NCBI GenBank assembly: GCA_964629825.1
Contig: CAZVUW010000002.1
Span: forward strand, 1-64,000
Source of the DNA: CAZVUW01 sp964629825
GTDB taxonomy: Bacteria > Actinomycetota > Nitriliruptoria > Euzebyales > Egibacteraceae
Length of the DNA: 64,000 nucleotides
Direction: 5' to 3'
Below are positions 32,737-41,043 of the stretch, piece by piece (within the stretch, counting starts at the first letter, position 1; each line of letters begins with the position of its first letter). Made by a program: the position numbers and the translations under genes. The notes under the pieces are model-generated. The model was not told the origin of the DNA and made no database searches. It was given only the letters and a program-made list of their open reading frames with translations.

Positions 32737-33884
32737 GACCGCTGCCCGTTCAGGAGCTGCTCCGCGATGAGGACGCGGTGGATCTCGTTCGTGCCCTCGA
32801 CGATCTGGAAGATCTTGGCGTCACGATAGGCCCGTCCGACGATGTACTCGTCCGAGGCGCCGTAGGCGCCGTGGATCTGGACGGCCTCGGTGGCGGCGCG
32901 CTGGGCGACGTCCGAGGCGTACATCTTGGCCATGCTGGCCTCGGCGCGGCCGCGCTTGCCGGCGTCCAGCGCCTCGGCGCAGCGGCGGACGAGCAGGCGT
33001 GCGGCCTCGATCTCGACGGCCATGTCCGCGAGCTTCTTCTGGACCATCTGGAAGTCGCCGATCGGCTTGCCGAAGACGATGCGCTCGCGGGCGTAGGCGA
33101 CGGAGGCGTCCAGGCACGACTGCGCGAGCCCGACCGCCCTGGCGGCGACCGCGAGGCGACCGCGCTCCACCGCCGTCATGGCGACGGGGAAGCCCTCGCC
33201 CTCACGCCCGAGCAGCGCCTCGGGGCCGACCCGGACGTCGTCGAGGACCAGCTCCCCCGTCGAGATCGGGCGGAAGCCGAGCTTGTTCTTGAACGGGTGG
33301 ACGCTCAGCCCCGGCGTGTCCCGCGGGATGATGAAGGCCGTGATCCCCGAGTGGCGCAGGCTGCGGTCACGGGTGGCGAAGGTCACGAAGAAGGACGCGA
33401 TGTCCAGGTTGGAGATCCACGTCTTCGAGCCGCGCAGGATGAAGTCGTCGCCGTCGCGCGTGTACGTCGTGTGCATGCCGGCCACGTCGGTGCCCGACTG
33501 AGGCTCGGTGACGCCGGCGCCGCCGAAGATCTCGCCGCGCGCCAGCGGGGTGAGCCAGCGCCGCTTCTGCTCCTCGGTGCCGTAGGCGAGGATCCCCGCC
33601 CCCACCAGGGCCGACGGCATGCTCATCAGCACGCCGAGGATGTGGTCGACCTTGGAGACCTCCTCGATCAGCATCGCGTAGGTCACGTGATCGAGGCCGC
33701 TGCCACCCCACTCCACCGGTACGGTGCCGCCGAAGAACCCCAGCTCCGACATCTTGTGCAGAAGGTCGGGCGGAATGGACTCCTCACGGTCGTAGTCCCG
33801 CACACGCGGTGCCACCTCGTTGCGCGCGAACTCCCGCACGAGGCCCACCAGCATGTCGCGGTCCACGGAGGCAGCAACACTCAC
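32733..33884 (-). CDS. Acyl-CoA dehydrogenase
   Basis: A 383-residue acyl-CoA dehydrogenase and first gene of the 33.9-28.5 kb operon. Features: FFGGTVPVEWGGSGLDHVTYAMLIEEVS, GGAGVTEPQSGTDVAGMHTT, LRGSKTWISNLDIASFFVTFATRD, RIVFGKPIGDFQMVQKKLADM and YRDAKIFQIVEGTNEIHR, the last with the catalytic Glu in the normal place. GTG 33884 has GAGGAG upstream. It resembles glutaryl-/short-chain-type enzymes, and would make an enoyl-CoA for the downstream enzymes. Confidence 0.93.
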   Translation of the reverse strand: MSVAASVDRDMLVGLVREFARNEVAPRVRDYDREESIPPDLLHKMSELGFFGGTVPVEWGGSGLDHVTYAMLIEEVSKVDHILGVLMSMPSALVGAGILAYGTEEQKRRWLTPLARGEIFGGAGVTEPQSGTDVAGMHTTYTRDGDDFILRGSKTWISNLDIASFFVTFATRDRSLRHSGITAFIIPRDTPGLSVHPFKNKLGFRPISTGELVLDDVRVGPEALLGREGEGFPVAMTAVERGRLAVAARAVGLAQSCLDASVAYARERIVFGKPIGDFQMVQKKLADMAVEIEAARLLVRRCAEALDAGKRGRAEASMAKMYASDVAQRAATEAVQIHGAYGASDEYIVGRAYRDAKIFQIVEGTNEIHRVLIAEQLLNGQRS

Positions 33885-33935
33885 TTACGGCTCCTCGGCG
33901 CACTCCGAGCGCCGGATCGGCGCCCTCATGATTGG

Positions 33936-33957
33936 TCCTAATCATGATCATAGATCG
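33936..33957 (-). promoter_or_regulatory. Promoter/operator of the 33.9-28.5 kb operon
   Basis: An AT-rich stretch on the minus strand reads GATCTATGATCATGATTAGG. TATGAT (33948-33953) is a good -10 hexamer, giving a leader of about 55 nt before GTG 33884. Overlapping TGATCA and ATCATGAT palindromes and the shared TATGATN4AT core suggest an operator on top of the promoter. Confidence 0.45.
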
Positions 33958-34084
33958 CACTTAACCGGACGTCCACCCCCGCCCACCCGAGGACGCGCCC
34001 ACCCGCGCGGGCCGGTGCGCGGGGTCTTGAGAACGCGCGGGCGGTCCCGGTTCAGCGGCCGGCTTAAGACGGGCCCCCACCGAT

Positions 34085-34126
34085 GGTTGGACATTTGGCC
34101 CGAGATCTCGGGCCAAATGTCCAACC
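34085..34126 (-). terminator. Perfect 42-bp palindrome (IR1), terminator-like
   Basis: Positions 34085-34105 and 34106-34126 are exact reverse complements with no spacer (each arm starts or ends with GGTTGG/CCAACC and the centre is CGAGATCTCG). It lies in the 423-bp space between the FadR-type gene and the acyl-CoA dehydrogenase gene. As RNA it would fold into a 19-bp or longer hairpin with a minimal loop; no U tract follows. Terminator, transcription insulator or protein site are all possible. Confidence 0.6.
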
Positions 34127-34233
34127 GTTGAGGGGTGGTGGGGGGGCGCCGGGGACGCTGGCGGGCGGTGGATGGCGGCCGGGGGGACGCGGCGGGGTCG
34201 CGCGACGGGCGCAAGACGCAGTGCAAACGCTGC
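34127..34233. other. G-rich spacer between the two palindromes
   Basis: The plus strand between IR1 and IR2 is strongly G-biased with several runs of four to six G (for example around 34130-34160 and 34178-34200). The left flank of IR1 (33960-34030) is instead C-rich on the same strand. I see no credible gene; translated frames give only Pro/Arg/Gly low-complexity peptide. Quadruplex formation is possible. Confidence 0.4.
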
Positions 34234-34283
34234 GATGGGTGGACGGTTGAGTGGCTGATCGGCCACTCAACCGTCCACCCATC
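34234..34283 (-). terminator. 22-bp inverted repeat with 6-nt loop (IR2), terminator of the FadR-type gene
   Basis: Arms 34234-34255 and 34262-34283 are perfectly complementary over 22 bp, with loop TGATCG. The repeat begins 24 bp after the stop of the minus-strand regulator gene at 34308, the place of an intrinsic terminator, though no U tract is seen. Long GC-rich hairpins without U tails are often used in high-GC actinobacteria. Confidence 0.65.
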
Positions 34284-34307
34284 CTTGCAAAGGAGAGTCC
34301 TAGAAGC

Positions 34308-35063
34308 TCAGTGGATCCAGCGCACCGCGCTCGAGGTCAGGTTGGAGTACTTGCGCCGCCAGTAGTCGCCCGCCTCGTCGAGGTGGCGGAGCATGGCCTC
34401 CTCGGCCGCTGCGCTGTCGCCCTTGCGGAGGGCGTCGACGATGGCCTGGTGGGCGGTCGCGACGGCCGAGTGGCGACGGGCCGTGTAGTGCACCCCGACC
34501 GAGGCGCCGTCCGCGATCGACTTCAGCGAGTCGTTGAAGGTCAGCAGCACGACGCTGCCGGTCGCCTCGGCGATGATCCCGTGGAAGCGCTGGTTCTCGC
34601 GCAGGAACAGGTCGTGGTCGCCAAGGCTGCCGCGCATGTTGTCGATCGTCGCCTGGAGCTCGTCGATCTGCTCGGGCGTGATCCGCTCGGCCGCGAGGCG
34701 GGCCATCATCGGCTCCAGGGCGGCGCGCGCCTCCAGCACGTCGTTAAGGGACGCGCCTGAGAACTGGAGGAAGAGGGTCAGGCCCTCGCGCAGGTCGTCC
34801 GGGCGCGGCCGCCGCACGACGGGGCCGCCGCCGGGCCCCGGGCGGATGGTGATCACCCCGCGGGTCTCCAGCAGGCGCAGCGCCTCGCGCAGGGTCGTCC
34901 GCCCGACGCCGAAGGCCTGAACCAGCTCCTTCTCGGTCGGCAGCAGCGTGCCCTCGGCGAGGTCGTTGTCGACGATGTAGTTGACCAGTCGGCGAGCGAT
35001 GCGCTCGGACGTCTTCGGGTTGCGCTTGCCGCTGCCGGTCGAGAGCTCAGTCAGAGGTTCCAT
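34308..35063 (-). CDS. FadR-subfamily GntR transcriptional regulator (FCD domain)
   Basis: A 251-residue regulator. The winged helix (about 18-75) contains LLPTEKELVQAFGVGRTTLREALRLLETRGVITI (split: TEKELVQAFGVGRTTLREAL) and GPGGGPVV. The C-terminal FCD domain (about 95-235) has DVLEARAALEPMMARLAA, ENQRFHGIIAEATG (His) and TAHQAIVDALRKGD (His), the metal-binding histidines of FCD regulators. Ligands are usually carboxylates or acyl-CoA. ATG 35063 is taken for the GGGTGGGAG site. It is transcribed away from the USP-SDR-IpdAB-like operon and probably controls it and itself. Confidence 0.92.
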   Translation of the reverse strand: MEPLTELSTGSGKRNPKTSERIARRLVNYIVDNDLAEGTLLPTEKELVQAFGVGRTTLREALRLLETRGVITIRPGPGGGPVVRRPRPDDLREGLTLFLQFSGASLNDVLEARAALEPMMARLAAERITPEQIDELQATIDNMRGSLGDHDLFLRENQRFHGIIAEATGSVVLLTFNDSLKSIADGASVGVHYTARRHSAVATAHQAIVDALRKGDSAAAEEAMLRHLDEAGDYWRRKYSNLTSSAVRWIH

Positions 35064-35200
35064 CTCCCACCCTTCCGGTCGGCAGTCTAGAGGCGGGCCC
35101 CCGCTGCGGGGAGGAGCTGCCGTCGGCATCGGGACCTTAGCCGCCTGCCTGCGGCGGCGCGGGACCCCCGGCCTCGGCCGGCAGATTGCCGGACATCAGT

Positions 35201-35219
35201 ATCTATGATTAGGATAGAT
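35201..35219. promoter_or_regulatory. Inverted-repeat operator between FadR-type gene and USP operon
   Basis: ATCTAT (35201-35206), seven bases GATTAGG, ATAGAT (35214-35219): a perfect 6+6 inverted repeat in the divergent promoter region, about 46 bp from the USP start. TATGAT (35204-35209) inside it fits a plus-strand -10. It is the best candidate binding site for the adjacent FadR-type regulator. Confidence 0.5.
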
Positions 35220-35265
35220 CCGGCCACCCGTGGGATGTGGTCTCGACGAGCGAGGGGAGCTCGCG

Positions 35266-35676
35266 GTGCGCATCGTCGTCGGCTATCTGCAGACCCCCCA
35301 GGGCGAGGCCGCCCTCGAGCGGGCGATCGAGGAGGCACAGCTGCGGTCTGCCGAGCTCGTCATCGCTGCCTCAGTTCGGGTGACGGAGCATCAGGATCCA
35401 GCCACCTATCAGCGGATCACTACCCACCTGGAGTCGGTCGGCAAGCGCGTCGAAGCGGCGGGCGTCCCCCATCGCATTCGCGAGCTGCCGCGCGGCGCCA
35501 CCGCGGCCGACGATCTGCTGCGCGTGGTCGATGAGGAGAAGGCAGATCTGCTGGTCATCGGCCTGCGCCGCCGCAGCCCGGTCGGGAAGCTGGTCCTCGG
35601 GAGCAACTCCCAGGACGTCCTGCTGAACGCGAGCTGCCCGGTCCTGGCCGTCAAGGCGGCCGAGGACGAGCCGTGA
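35266..35676 (+). CDS. Universal stress protein (UspA family)
   Basis: A 136-residue single-domain USP. It starts RIVVGYLQTPQGEAALERAI and ends with GLRRRSPVGKLVLGSNSQ followed by ASCPVLAVK, which resembles the ATP-binding G-x2-G-x9-G(S/T) type loop. USP genes often head catabolic operons whose expression follows energy stress. GTG 35266 is chosen for the GAGGGGAG site 6 nt upstream; an upstream GTG at 35230 lacks one. Its stop overlaps the SDR start by 4 bp. Confidence 0.85.
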   Translation: MRIVVGYLQTPQGEAALERAIEEAQLRSAELVIAASVRVTEHQDPATYQRITTHLESVGKRVEAAGVPHRIRELPRGATAADDLLRVVDEEKADLLVIGLRRRSPVGKLVLGSNSQDVLLNASCPVLAVKAAEDEP

Positions 35677-36404
35677 CCGACCGCGGCGACCGCGTCGCCG
35701 TGGTGACCGGGGCGGCGCGAGGCATCGGTGCGGCGATCGCCACCCGGCTGGCAGGCGACGGCGCGCACGTGGCCGTGCTCGACGTGGCCGACTGCGGCGC
35801 AACGGTCGAGGCGGTGCGGGAGCAGGGCCGCGAGGCGTGGGCGCTGCAGGTAGATCTCTCGGACCGAGCGGCGGTGCGCGAGGTCCTCGGCGGCTTCGCC
35901 GAGGAGCACGCCGTAGACATCCTCGTCAACAACGCGGGGCTGCTCTCGACCAGCCCGATCGCCGCGGTGTCGGACGAGGAGTGGGACCGAGTCCTGGCCG
36001 TCAACCTCACCGCGGCGCTGGTGACCACCCAAGTCGTCTGGCCGGGGATGGCGGAGCGCGGCGACGGGCGGCTGGTCTACATCGGATCGCGCGCCGCCCG
36101 GACGGGGGGCAACAACGCCGGGCCCGCGTACGTGGCCTCCAAGGGCGGCATCCACGCGCTGGTGATCTCCGCCGCCCGGGAGGGCGCGGCGTTCGGCATC
36201 CGAGCGAACGGCGTCATGCCCGGCCCGATCCGCACCGAGATGACCCGGCTGCCCTCCTACGACGACGAATCAGCCGCGACTCCGCTGGGCCGGATGGGCC
36301 GGCCCGAGGACATCGCCGCCGCGGTCTCCTACCTGGCCTCCGATGACGCCGCCTTCGTGACGGGCACGGTCCTGAACGTCAGCGGCGGCCTGCTGATGGG
36401 ATGA
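35673..36404 (+). CDS. SDR family oxidoreductase
   Basis: A 243-residue classical SDR: VVTGAARGIGAAIATRLAG (coenzyme), VNNAG, GSRAAR and YVASKGGIHALV (Tyr-x-x-x-Lys), ending FVTGTVLNVSGGLLMG. GTG start overlaps the USP stop by 4 bp, and the stop is overlapped by the next SDR's ATG. Likely a hydroxyacyl-CoA or alcohol dehydrogenase of the operon's pathway. Confidence 0.9.
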   Translation: MTDRGDRVAVVTGAARGIGAAIATRLAGDGAHVAVLDVADCGATVEAVREQGREAWALQVDLSDRAAVREVLGGFAEEHAVDILVNNAGLLSTSPIAAVSDEEWDRVLAVNLTAALVTTQVVWPGMAERGDGRLVYIGSRAARTGGNNAGPAYVASKGGIHALVISAAREGAAFGIRANGVMPGPIRTEMTRLPSYDDESAATPLGRMGRPEDIAAAVSYLASDDAAFVTGTVLNVSGGLLMG

Positions 36405-37207
36405 GCATGGGCGAGCTGTCGGGGCGTGTGGCGTTGATCACGGGCGGGGCCAGCGGGATCGGGCTGGCGACCGCCGAGGTGATGCTGCGCGAGGGGGCCC
36501 GCGTCATGCTGGCCGACCTCGACGCCGAGGCCGTGCAAGCCGCGGCCGAGCGGCTCGGGCGGGACGCCCTGGGGACCGTCGCCGACGTCACCTCCGAGGA
36601 GGACGTCGCCGCCGCCGTCTCGGCCACGGTGGAGCAGCTCGGTGGTCTGCACGTCCTCGTGAACAGCGCCGGGGTCGTGTCGAAGCACCGCTTCCTGGAG
36701 CTGCCCGCCGACGAGTGGCGCAGGATGCTCGACATCCACCTGACCGGCACCTTCCTGTGCACCCAGGCCGCCGCCCGCCACATGGTCTCCGCCGGCGGGG
36801 GCGCCGTGGTCAACATCTCGAGCATCGCCGCGGAGCTCGGCAACCCGCTGGCGGTGCACTACGCCACGGCCAAGGGCGGGATCCGCATGTTCACCCGGTC
36901 CGCGGCGGTGAGCCTGGCGGCCCAGGGGGTGCGCGTGAACGCCGTCGGTCCGGGCACCACCGAGACGCCGCTGACGGGTGGACGCCTGCAGGACCCCGAG
37001 GTGCGCACCTCGGCGCTGCGCCGAATCCCGCTCGGCCGCTTCGGGCAGGCGCACGAGGTCGCCGAGCTGGTCACCTTCCTGGCCTCGGACCGAGCGGCCT
37101 ACATCACCGGTCAGACCGTCTACATCGACGGCGGATGGACCGCCCAGCTCTACACCTCCGACTACGAGGAGCTGCAGTGGTCACGACTGCCGGGGGTCCA
37201 GCGGTGA
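36401..37207 (+). CDS. SDR family oxidoreductase
   Basis: A 268-residue SDR with LITGGASGIGLATAEVMLREG, NSAGVVSKHRFLELP, NISSIAAELGNPLAVHYATAKGG (Ser and Tyr-x-x-x-Lys) and an extended C-terminus of about 15 residues after the usual YITGQTVYIDGGW. Start ATG 36401 overlaps the previous stop (ATGA); a second ATG at 36407 is possible. Probably consecutive to, or alternative with, the preceding SDR in oxidising two hydroxyl groups. Confidence 0.9.
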   Translation: MSMGELSGRVALITGGASGIGLATAEVMLREGARVMLADLDAEAVQAAAERLGRDALGTVADVTSEEDVAAAVSATVEQLGGLHVLVNSAGVVSKHRFLELPADEWRRMLDIHLTGTFLCTQAAARHMVSAGGGAVVNISSIAAELGNPLAVHYATAKGGIRMFTRSAAVSLAAQGVRVNAVGPGTTETPLTGGRLQDPEVRTSALRRIPLGRFGQAHEVAELVTFLASDRAAYITGQTVYIDGGWTAQLYTSDYEELQWSRLPGVQR

Positions 37208-38088
37208 GCCGCTCGGCCCGCCCCTCCAAGCTGATCAGCCTCGAAGAGGCCGTCGGCTGGGTGTCGCCGGGGGATCTCGTCGCCTTCGGCGGCTTCCTCA
37301 TCCACAACAAGCCCTCCGCCTTCGTGCGCGCCCTGGTCGCCGCCGGGACGTCCGACCTGACGATCACGTCGTGCCCGACCGCCAGCTACGACGCGGACCT
37401 CCTCATCGGGGCCGGGCTGGTCCGGCGCACGATCCTCGGCAACGTGAGCTTCGACTACCTCGGGGCCGCGCCGAGGTTCCAGGCCGCCGCGCTGTCCGAG
37501 TCGATCGACGTCGAGATCTGCGACGAGGCCATCGTCGCCGGCGGCTACATGGCGACCATCGAGGGGATCCCCTACCACCCGCTGTCGTCGGCCCGCGGGC
37601 ATGACGTGGCCAAGGGCTCCTCGCTGCTGACGCCGTACCGCTCGCACACCGGACATAACCTGGTCGCCGTGTCGCCGCTGGCGCCGGACGTCGCGGTGCT
37701 GCACGTGCAGCAGGCCGACCCCTACGGCAACGGGCGCCACCTCGGGTCGATCTGGGGGGACGAGCTGATCGCCAAGGCCTCCCGCCGGGTGATCCTCACC
37801 ACCGACGAGCTGATCGATGAGACCGACACGCGCTCCAGCCCCCGCTCAACGACGATCCCGGGACATCTTGTGGACGCGGTCGTGCACCTGCCCGGCGGGG
37901 CGCATCCCTGCTCGAGCCACGGGCGCTACCTGTACGACGAGGCCCACCTGCGCGAGTACCTGGAGCTGGCCGCCAGCGACGACGGCTTCGACTCCTATGT
38001 GCAGCGCCACGTGACCGGCGGCGACTACCTGGAGAGCATCGGCGGCTCGGCCCGCCTGGCCGCCCTTGAGCAGAGGTTCCCGTGGTGA
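37204..38088 (+). CDS. CoA-transferase-fold protein, subunit A (IpdA-like)
   Basis: A 294-residue class I CoA-transferase alpha-type chain. LISLEEAVGWVSPGDLVAFGGFLIHNKPSAFVRAL (in pieces) and DLTITSCPTASYDADLLIGAGLVRR match IpdA, half of the mycobacterial IpdAB enzyme that opens the last steroid ring of a CoA thioester. The HVQQADPYGN and PGGAHPCSSHGRYLYDEAH segments are also family-like. GTG 37204 overlaps the SDR stop by 4 bp. The partner is the next gene. Known family roles are CoA transfer and, in IpdAB, retro-Claisen-like hydrolysis of a ring; a steroid substrate is not proven here. Confidence 0.85.
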   Translation: MSRSARPSKLISLEEAVGWVSPGDLVAFGGFLIHNKPSAFVRALVAAGTSDLTITSCPTASYDADLLIGAGLVRRTILGNVSFDYLGAAPRFQAAALSESIDVEICDEAIVAGGYMATIEGIPYHPLSSARGHDVAKGSSLLTPYRSHTGHNLVAVSPLAPDVAVLHVQQADPYGNGRHLGSIWGDELIAKASRRVILTTDELIDETDTRSSPRSTTIPGHLVDAVVHLPGGAHPCSSHGRYLYDEAHLREYLELAASDDGFDSYVQRHVTGGDYLESIGGSARLAALEQRFPW

Positions 38089-38849
38089 GCTGGTCCCCCT
38101 CCGAGATGATCGCCGTGATCCTGTCGCGCCAGCTGCGCAACGGCTGGAACGGCGTGACGCCCTACTCGCCGATCATCGTCGCGGCCTGCATCCTCGCCCG
38201 CCGGACCCACGCCCCCGGGCTCACCTTCTGGTCGGGAACGCTGGGCATGAACCCGGAGCCCGAGCGGCTCTACCCCACCGGCACCGACCCGCGCTACCTC
38301 GCCAGCGTCGAGGCGATCCGCGACTTCTACGACGTGTTCGAGTACGGCGAGACCCGCTGCGACTACATGTTCTACAGCGGCCTCCAGATCGACCGCCGCG
38401 GCAACGCGAACAACGTCCGGGTCGGCGGCGCCGGGACGGGACGGCCTCTGCGTCTCGGCGGGGGTCAAGCCAACACCTCGCACCCTGTCGTCGACGACCG
38501 CATCTTCCTGTTCGCGCCGCGCCACACGCCCGAGGTGTTCGTCGAGAAGGTGGACTTCGTGTCCATCGCGGGGTTCCTCGACGGCCCGGATGCCCGTCAG
38601 CGCGAGAACCTGCCCGGCGGCGGCCCCGTGCTGTGCGTCACCGACCTCGCCGTCATGGACTTCGACGAGCACGACAAGACCATGCGGCTGGCGTCGGTCC
38701 ACCCCGGCGTGACCGTCGAGCAGGTGCGGGCGGCGACGGGCTTCGAGCTGCCCGCACCGAACCCGGTGCCGACCACCGAGCCGCCAACCGCCGAGGAGCT
38801 GGCGGTCCTGCGCGACCTCGACAAGGACGGGATCCTCCGCGATGGCTGA
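38085..38849 (+). CDS. CoA-transferase-fold protein, subunit B (IpdB-like)
   Basis: A 254-residue beta-type chain. It has PYSPIIVAACILARRTHAPGL, FYDVFEYGETRCDYMFYSGLQIDRRGNANN and RLASVHPGVTVEQVRAATGFEL, matching IpdB-like proteins; the last block is the typical C-terminal signature. GTG 38085 gives the usual 4-bp overlap with subunit A (GTG 38082 is an alternative). The two chains should form an (alpha-beta) heterotetramer. Pairing with an acyl-CoA synthetase and SDRs suggests ring opening of a cyclic acyl-CoA. Confidence 0.85.
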   Translation: MSWSPSEMIAVILSRQLRNGWNGVTPYSPIIVAACILARRTHAPGLTFWSGTLGMNPEPERLYPTGTDPRYLASVEAIRDFYDVFEYGETRCDYMFYSGLQIDRRGNANNVRVGGAGTGRPLRLGGGQANTSHPVVDDRIFLFAPRHTPEVFVEKVDFVSIAGFLDGPDARQRENLPGGGPVLCVTDLAVMDFDEHDKTMRLASVHPGVTVEQVRAATGFELPAPNPVPTTEPPTAEELAVLRDLDKDGILRDG

Positions 38850-39486
38850 CACCCCGCAGCTGCTGCTGGCGGCGATCGACATCGCCCTCGAGCACGCCGA
38901 CGAGTTCGACCGCTGGTACGACGAGGAGCACATCCCGGAGCGCGCCGCGGTGCCGGGCATCTCAGGCATCCGGCGCTGGCGCCTCCTCGAGGGCGACCTG
39001 CCCGCCTCGCTTGTGACCTACGAGGTCGCCTCGGCCGAGGTCATCACGTCCGGCGCCTACGCCCGGCTCAAGGAGCGCGGCGACACGCCGTGGACGCAGC
39101 GCCTGCGGCCCCACTTCCAGCGGATGGTCCGCGGCGTCTTCGCCTTGGCCTCGGACCTGGGTGACACCTCGCAGCCGGTCCACGCCTGCGCGGTGGCGCT
39201 GACGTCGGTCGCCGAGAGCGATGTCAGCGCATACCGCGACTGGTACGACCGCGAGCACGGCCCGCTGGTTGCCGCCGTGCCCGGGGTCGTGCGCCTGCGC
39301 CGGTTCGAGCGCGCCGAGGAGCCCGCGCACCTGACCGTTGTGGAGCTGACCAGCGCCGACGTGCTGCGCTCCGACGCCTATGCGGCGGCGAAGGCCGCCG
39401 CGCCCGGCTCGGATCTGCGCGCGCGATGGCGGCGTCAGCAGGGGATCTACGCCCTTCGCGACCTCGAGTCGGAGGAGTCGACATGA
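38842..39486 (+). CDS. Tandem dimeric alpha-beta barrel (EthD/DUF4286-like) protein
   Basis: A 214-residue protein made of two related halves. Half one has FDRWYDEEHIPERAAVPGIS followed by GIRRWRLLEGD; half two has YRDWYDREHGPLVAAVPGVV followed by RLRRFERAEE. Each has the W-Y-D-x-E-H core of ferredoxin-like dimeric barrels (EthD, NIPSNAP, ABM families). A tandem copy would form the barrel within one chain. Such proteins are small hydrolases, isomerases or heme/oxygenase accessories. It overlaps subunit B by 8 bp and the synthetase by 4 bp, so it belongs to the pathway; its role is unknown. Confidence 0.75.
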   Translation: MADTPQLLLAAIDIALEHADEFDRWYDEEHIPERAAVPGISGIRRWRLLEGDLPASLVTYEVASAEVITSGAYARLKERGDTPWTQRLRPHFQRMVRGVFALASDLGDTSQPVHACAVALTSVAESDVSAYRDWYDREHGPLVAAVPGVVRLRRFERAEEPAHLTVVELTSADVLRSDAYAAAKAAAPGSDLRARWRRQQGIYALRDLESEEST

Positions 39487-41027
39487 GCTACCTGATCGCA
39501 ACCGACTGGCGGGATGCGGCCCGCTGGCACGGCGAGGGCGTCTGGCAGGACGTCACCATCCCCGGCCTGCTGGCGCGCGCCGTGGCCGACCGGCCCGACT
39601 CGCTCGCCGTGGTGCAGGGCGAGGCGCGGCTCACCTACCGGCAGCTGCAGGCGGGGGTGGATCGCTTCGCCGCCCGGCTTGCCGAGCTCGGGGTCGACCG
39701 CGGCGACGTCGTCATCCTCCACCTGCCCGACAGCGCGGCGTTCCTGGCCGTCTCGATGGCCGTGCACTCCGTCGAGGGCGTCACCGCGCCGGTTCCGCAC
39801 AGCGCCGGCCAGGCCGAGATCGCCTCCATCGCCGAGCGGACGCGCGCGCGAGCCTACGTGGGCCTGACGGAGCTGGACCTGCCCGGCGTGCCGCACCGGA
39901 TCGCGATGAATCCGGCTGACCTCGGGCTGTTCGAGGTTCCGGCCGAGCCGGTGTCGGGCTACCAGCCGGACCCCGACGCGCTGGCCGAGATCATGTTCAC
40001 CTCGGGCACCACCGGGCTGCCAAAGGGCGTGATGAACTCGGCCAACACCAAGCTGACCGGGCTGCGCGGTTTCCTGGAGACGTTCGACTTCGGGCCGGAC
40101 GACGTTTGGGCGGTCGTGCCGCCGATGTCGCACAACGCCGGCTGGCTGTACAGCGCCCTGCCGGCGCTGGCGACGCAGGCGCCCATGGTGCTGGTGCGCC
40201 GCGGTGATCCCGCCGCGATGCTCGACACGCTTGCGGCCGAGGGCGTGACGGCCTGCTTCCTGGTGCCGACCCATCTCACCGACCTGCTCGCGGCCTATCG
40301 CAAGGAGCCGGAGCGCTACCCACTGAAGCTGCGGCACGTGCTCACCGGTGCGGCCCTGGCGCCGCCAGAGGCAGTCGCCGCGGTGGCCGATGAGTGGGGC
40401 GCCATCCCGATCTCGCTGTACGGGATGACGGAGTGCCAGGCCAACCTCTTCACCCGCCCCGACGACCCGGTGTCCACGGTCGCCACCAGCGTCGGGCGGC
40501 CGTGCCCCGGCTCAGAGGTCGCGCTGCGCGACCCGGCCGACGGCCGCCTGGTCGGCGAGGGCGAGGTCGGCGAGGTCGTGACCCGCGGCGCCACGACCTT
40601 CCTCGGCTACTACGACGACCAGGGCGCTACCAGCTCCTCGTTCACCAAGGATGGCTGGTTCCGAAGCGGAGACCTCGGCACGATCGAGAACGGAAGCTTT
40701 CGGATCGTCGGTCGCATCAAGGAGGTCATCCTGCGCGGCGGGGCGACCATCGTCCCCACCGACGTCGAGGCCGCGCTCAGCACCTACCCGGGCATCGGCG
40801 AGGTCGCCGTGGTCGGCCTACCCGATGAGCGCCTCGGCGAGCGCGTCTGCGCCTGCGTCCTCGGGCCGGCGCCTGCCCTCGAAGACCTGCTCGCCCACCT
40901 CGAGTCCTCCGGCTTCGGCCGCAGCGTCCGCCCCGACCTGGTCGTGTCGGTCGCCGACTTCCCGCGCACCGACCTCGGCAAGGTCCAGCGCGCCAAGCTG
41001 CGCGAGCGCCTGCTGAAGGACGCCTGA
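39483..41027 (+). CDS. AMP-forming acyl-CoA synthetase
   Basis: A 514-residue adenylate-forming ligase. Motifs in order: MFTSGTTGLPKGVMNS (P-loop), PPMSHNAGWLYSALP, LYGMTECQ, GYYDDQG and WFRSGDLGTIENGSFRIVGR with IKEVILRGG (hinge), then the catalytic Lys in DLGKVQRAKLRER. It would activate a carboxylic acid as its CoA thioester with ATP, probably the first step for this operon. ATG 39483 overlaps the barrel gene (ATGA). It ends 16 bp from the convergent selenoprotein gene. Confidence 0.93.
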   Translation: MSYLIATDWRDAARWHGEGVWQDVTIPGLLARAVADRPDSLAVVQGEARLTYRQLQAGVDRFAARLAELGVDRGDVVILHLPDSAAFLAVSMAVHSVEGVTAPVPHSAGQAEIASIAERTRARAYVGLTELDLPGVPHRIAMNPADLGLFEVPAEPVSGYQPDPDALAEIMFTSGTTGLPKGVMNSANTKLTGLRGFLETFDFGPDDVWAVVPPMSHNAGWLYSALPALATQAPMVLVRRGDPAAMLDTLAAEGVTACFLVPTHLTDLLAAYRKEPERYPLKLRHVLTGAALAPPEAVAAVADEWGAIPISLYGMTECQANLFTRPDDPVSTVATSVGRPCPGSEVALRDPADGRLVGEGEVGEVVTRGATTFLGYYDDQGATSSSFTKDGWFRSGDLGTIENGSFRIVGRIKEVILRGGATIVPTDVEAALSTYPGIGEVAVVGLPDERLGERVCACVLGPAPALEDLLAHLESSGFGRSVRPDLVVSVADFPRTDLGKVQRAKLRERLLKDA

Positions 41028-41043
41028 CCGTCAGCACGGCGGG

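Noticed and set aside
33948..34282. Proline/arginine-rich small frames between 33.95 and 34.28 kb.
   Set aside because: They come from GC-biased palindromic non-coding sequence, lack ribosome sites and resemble no protein.
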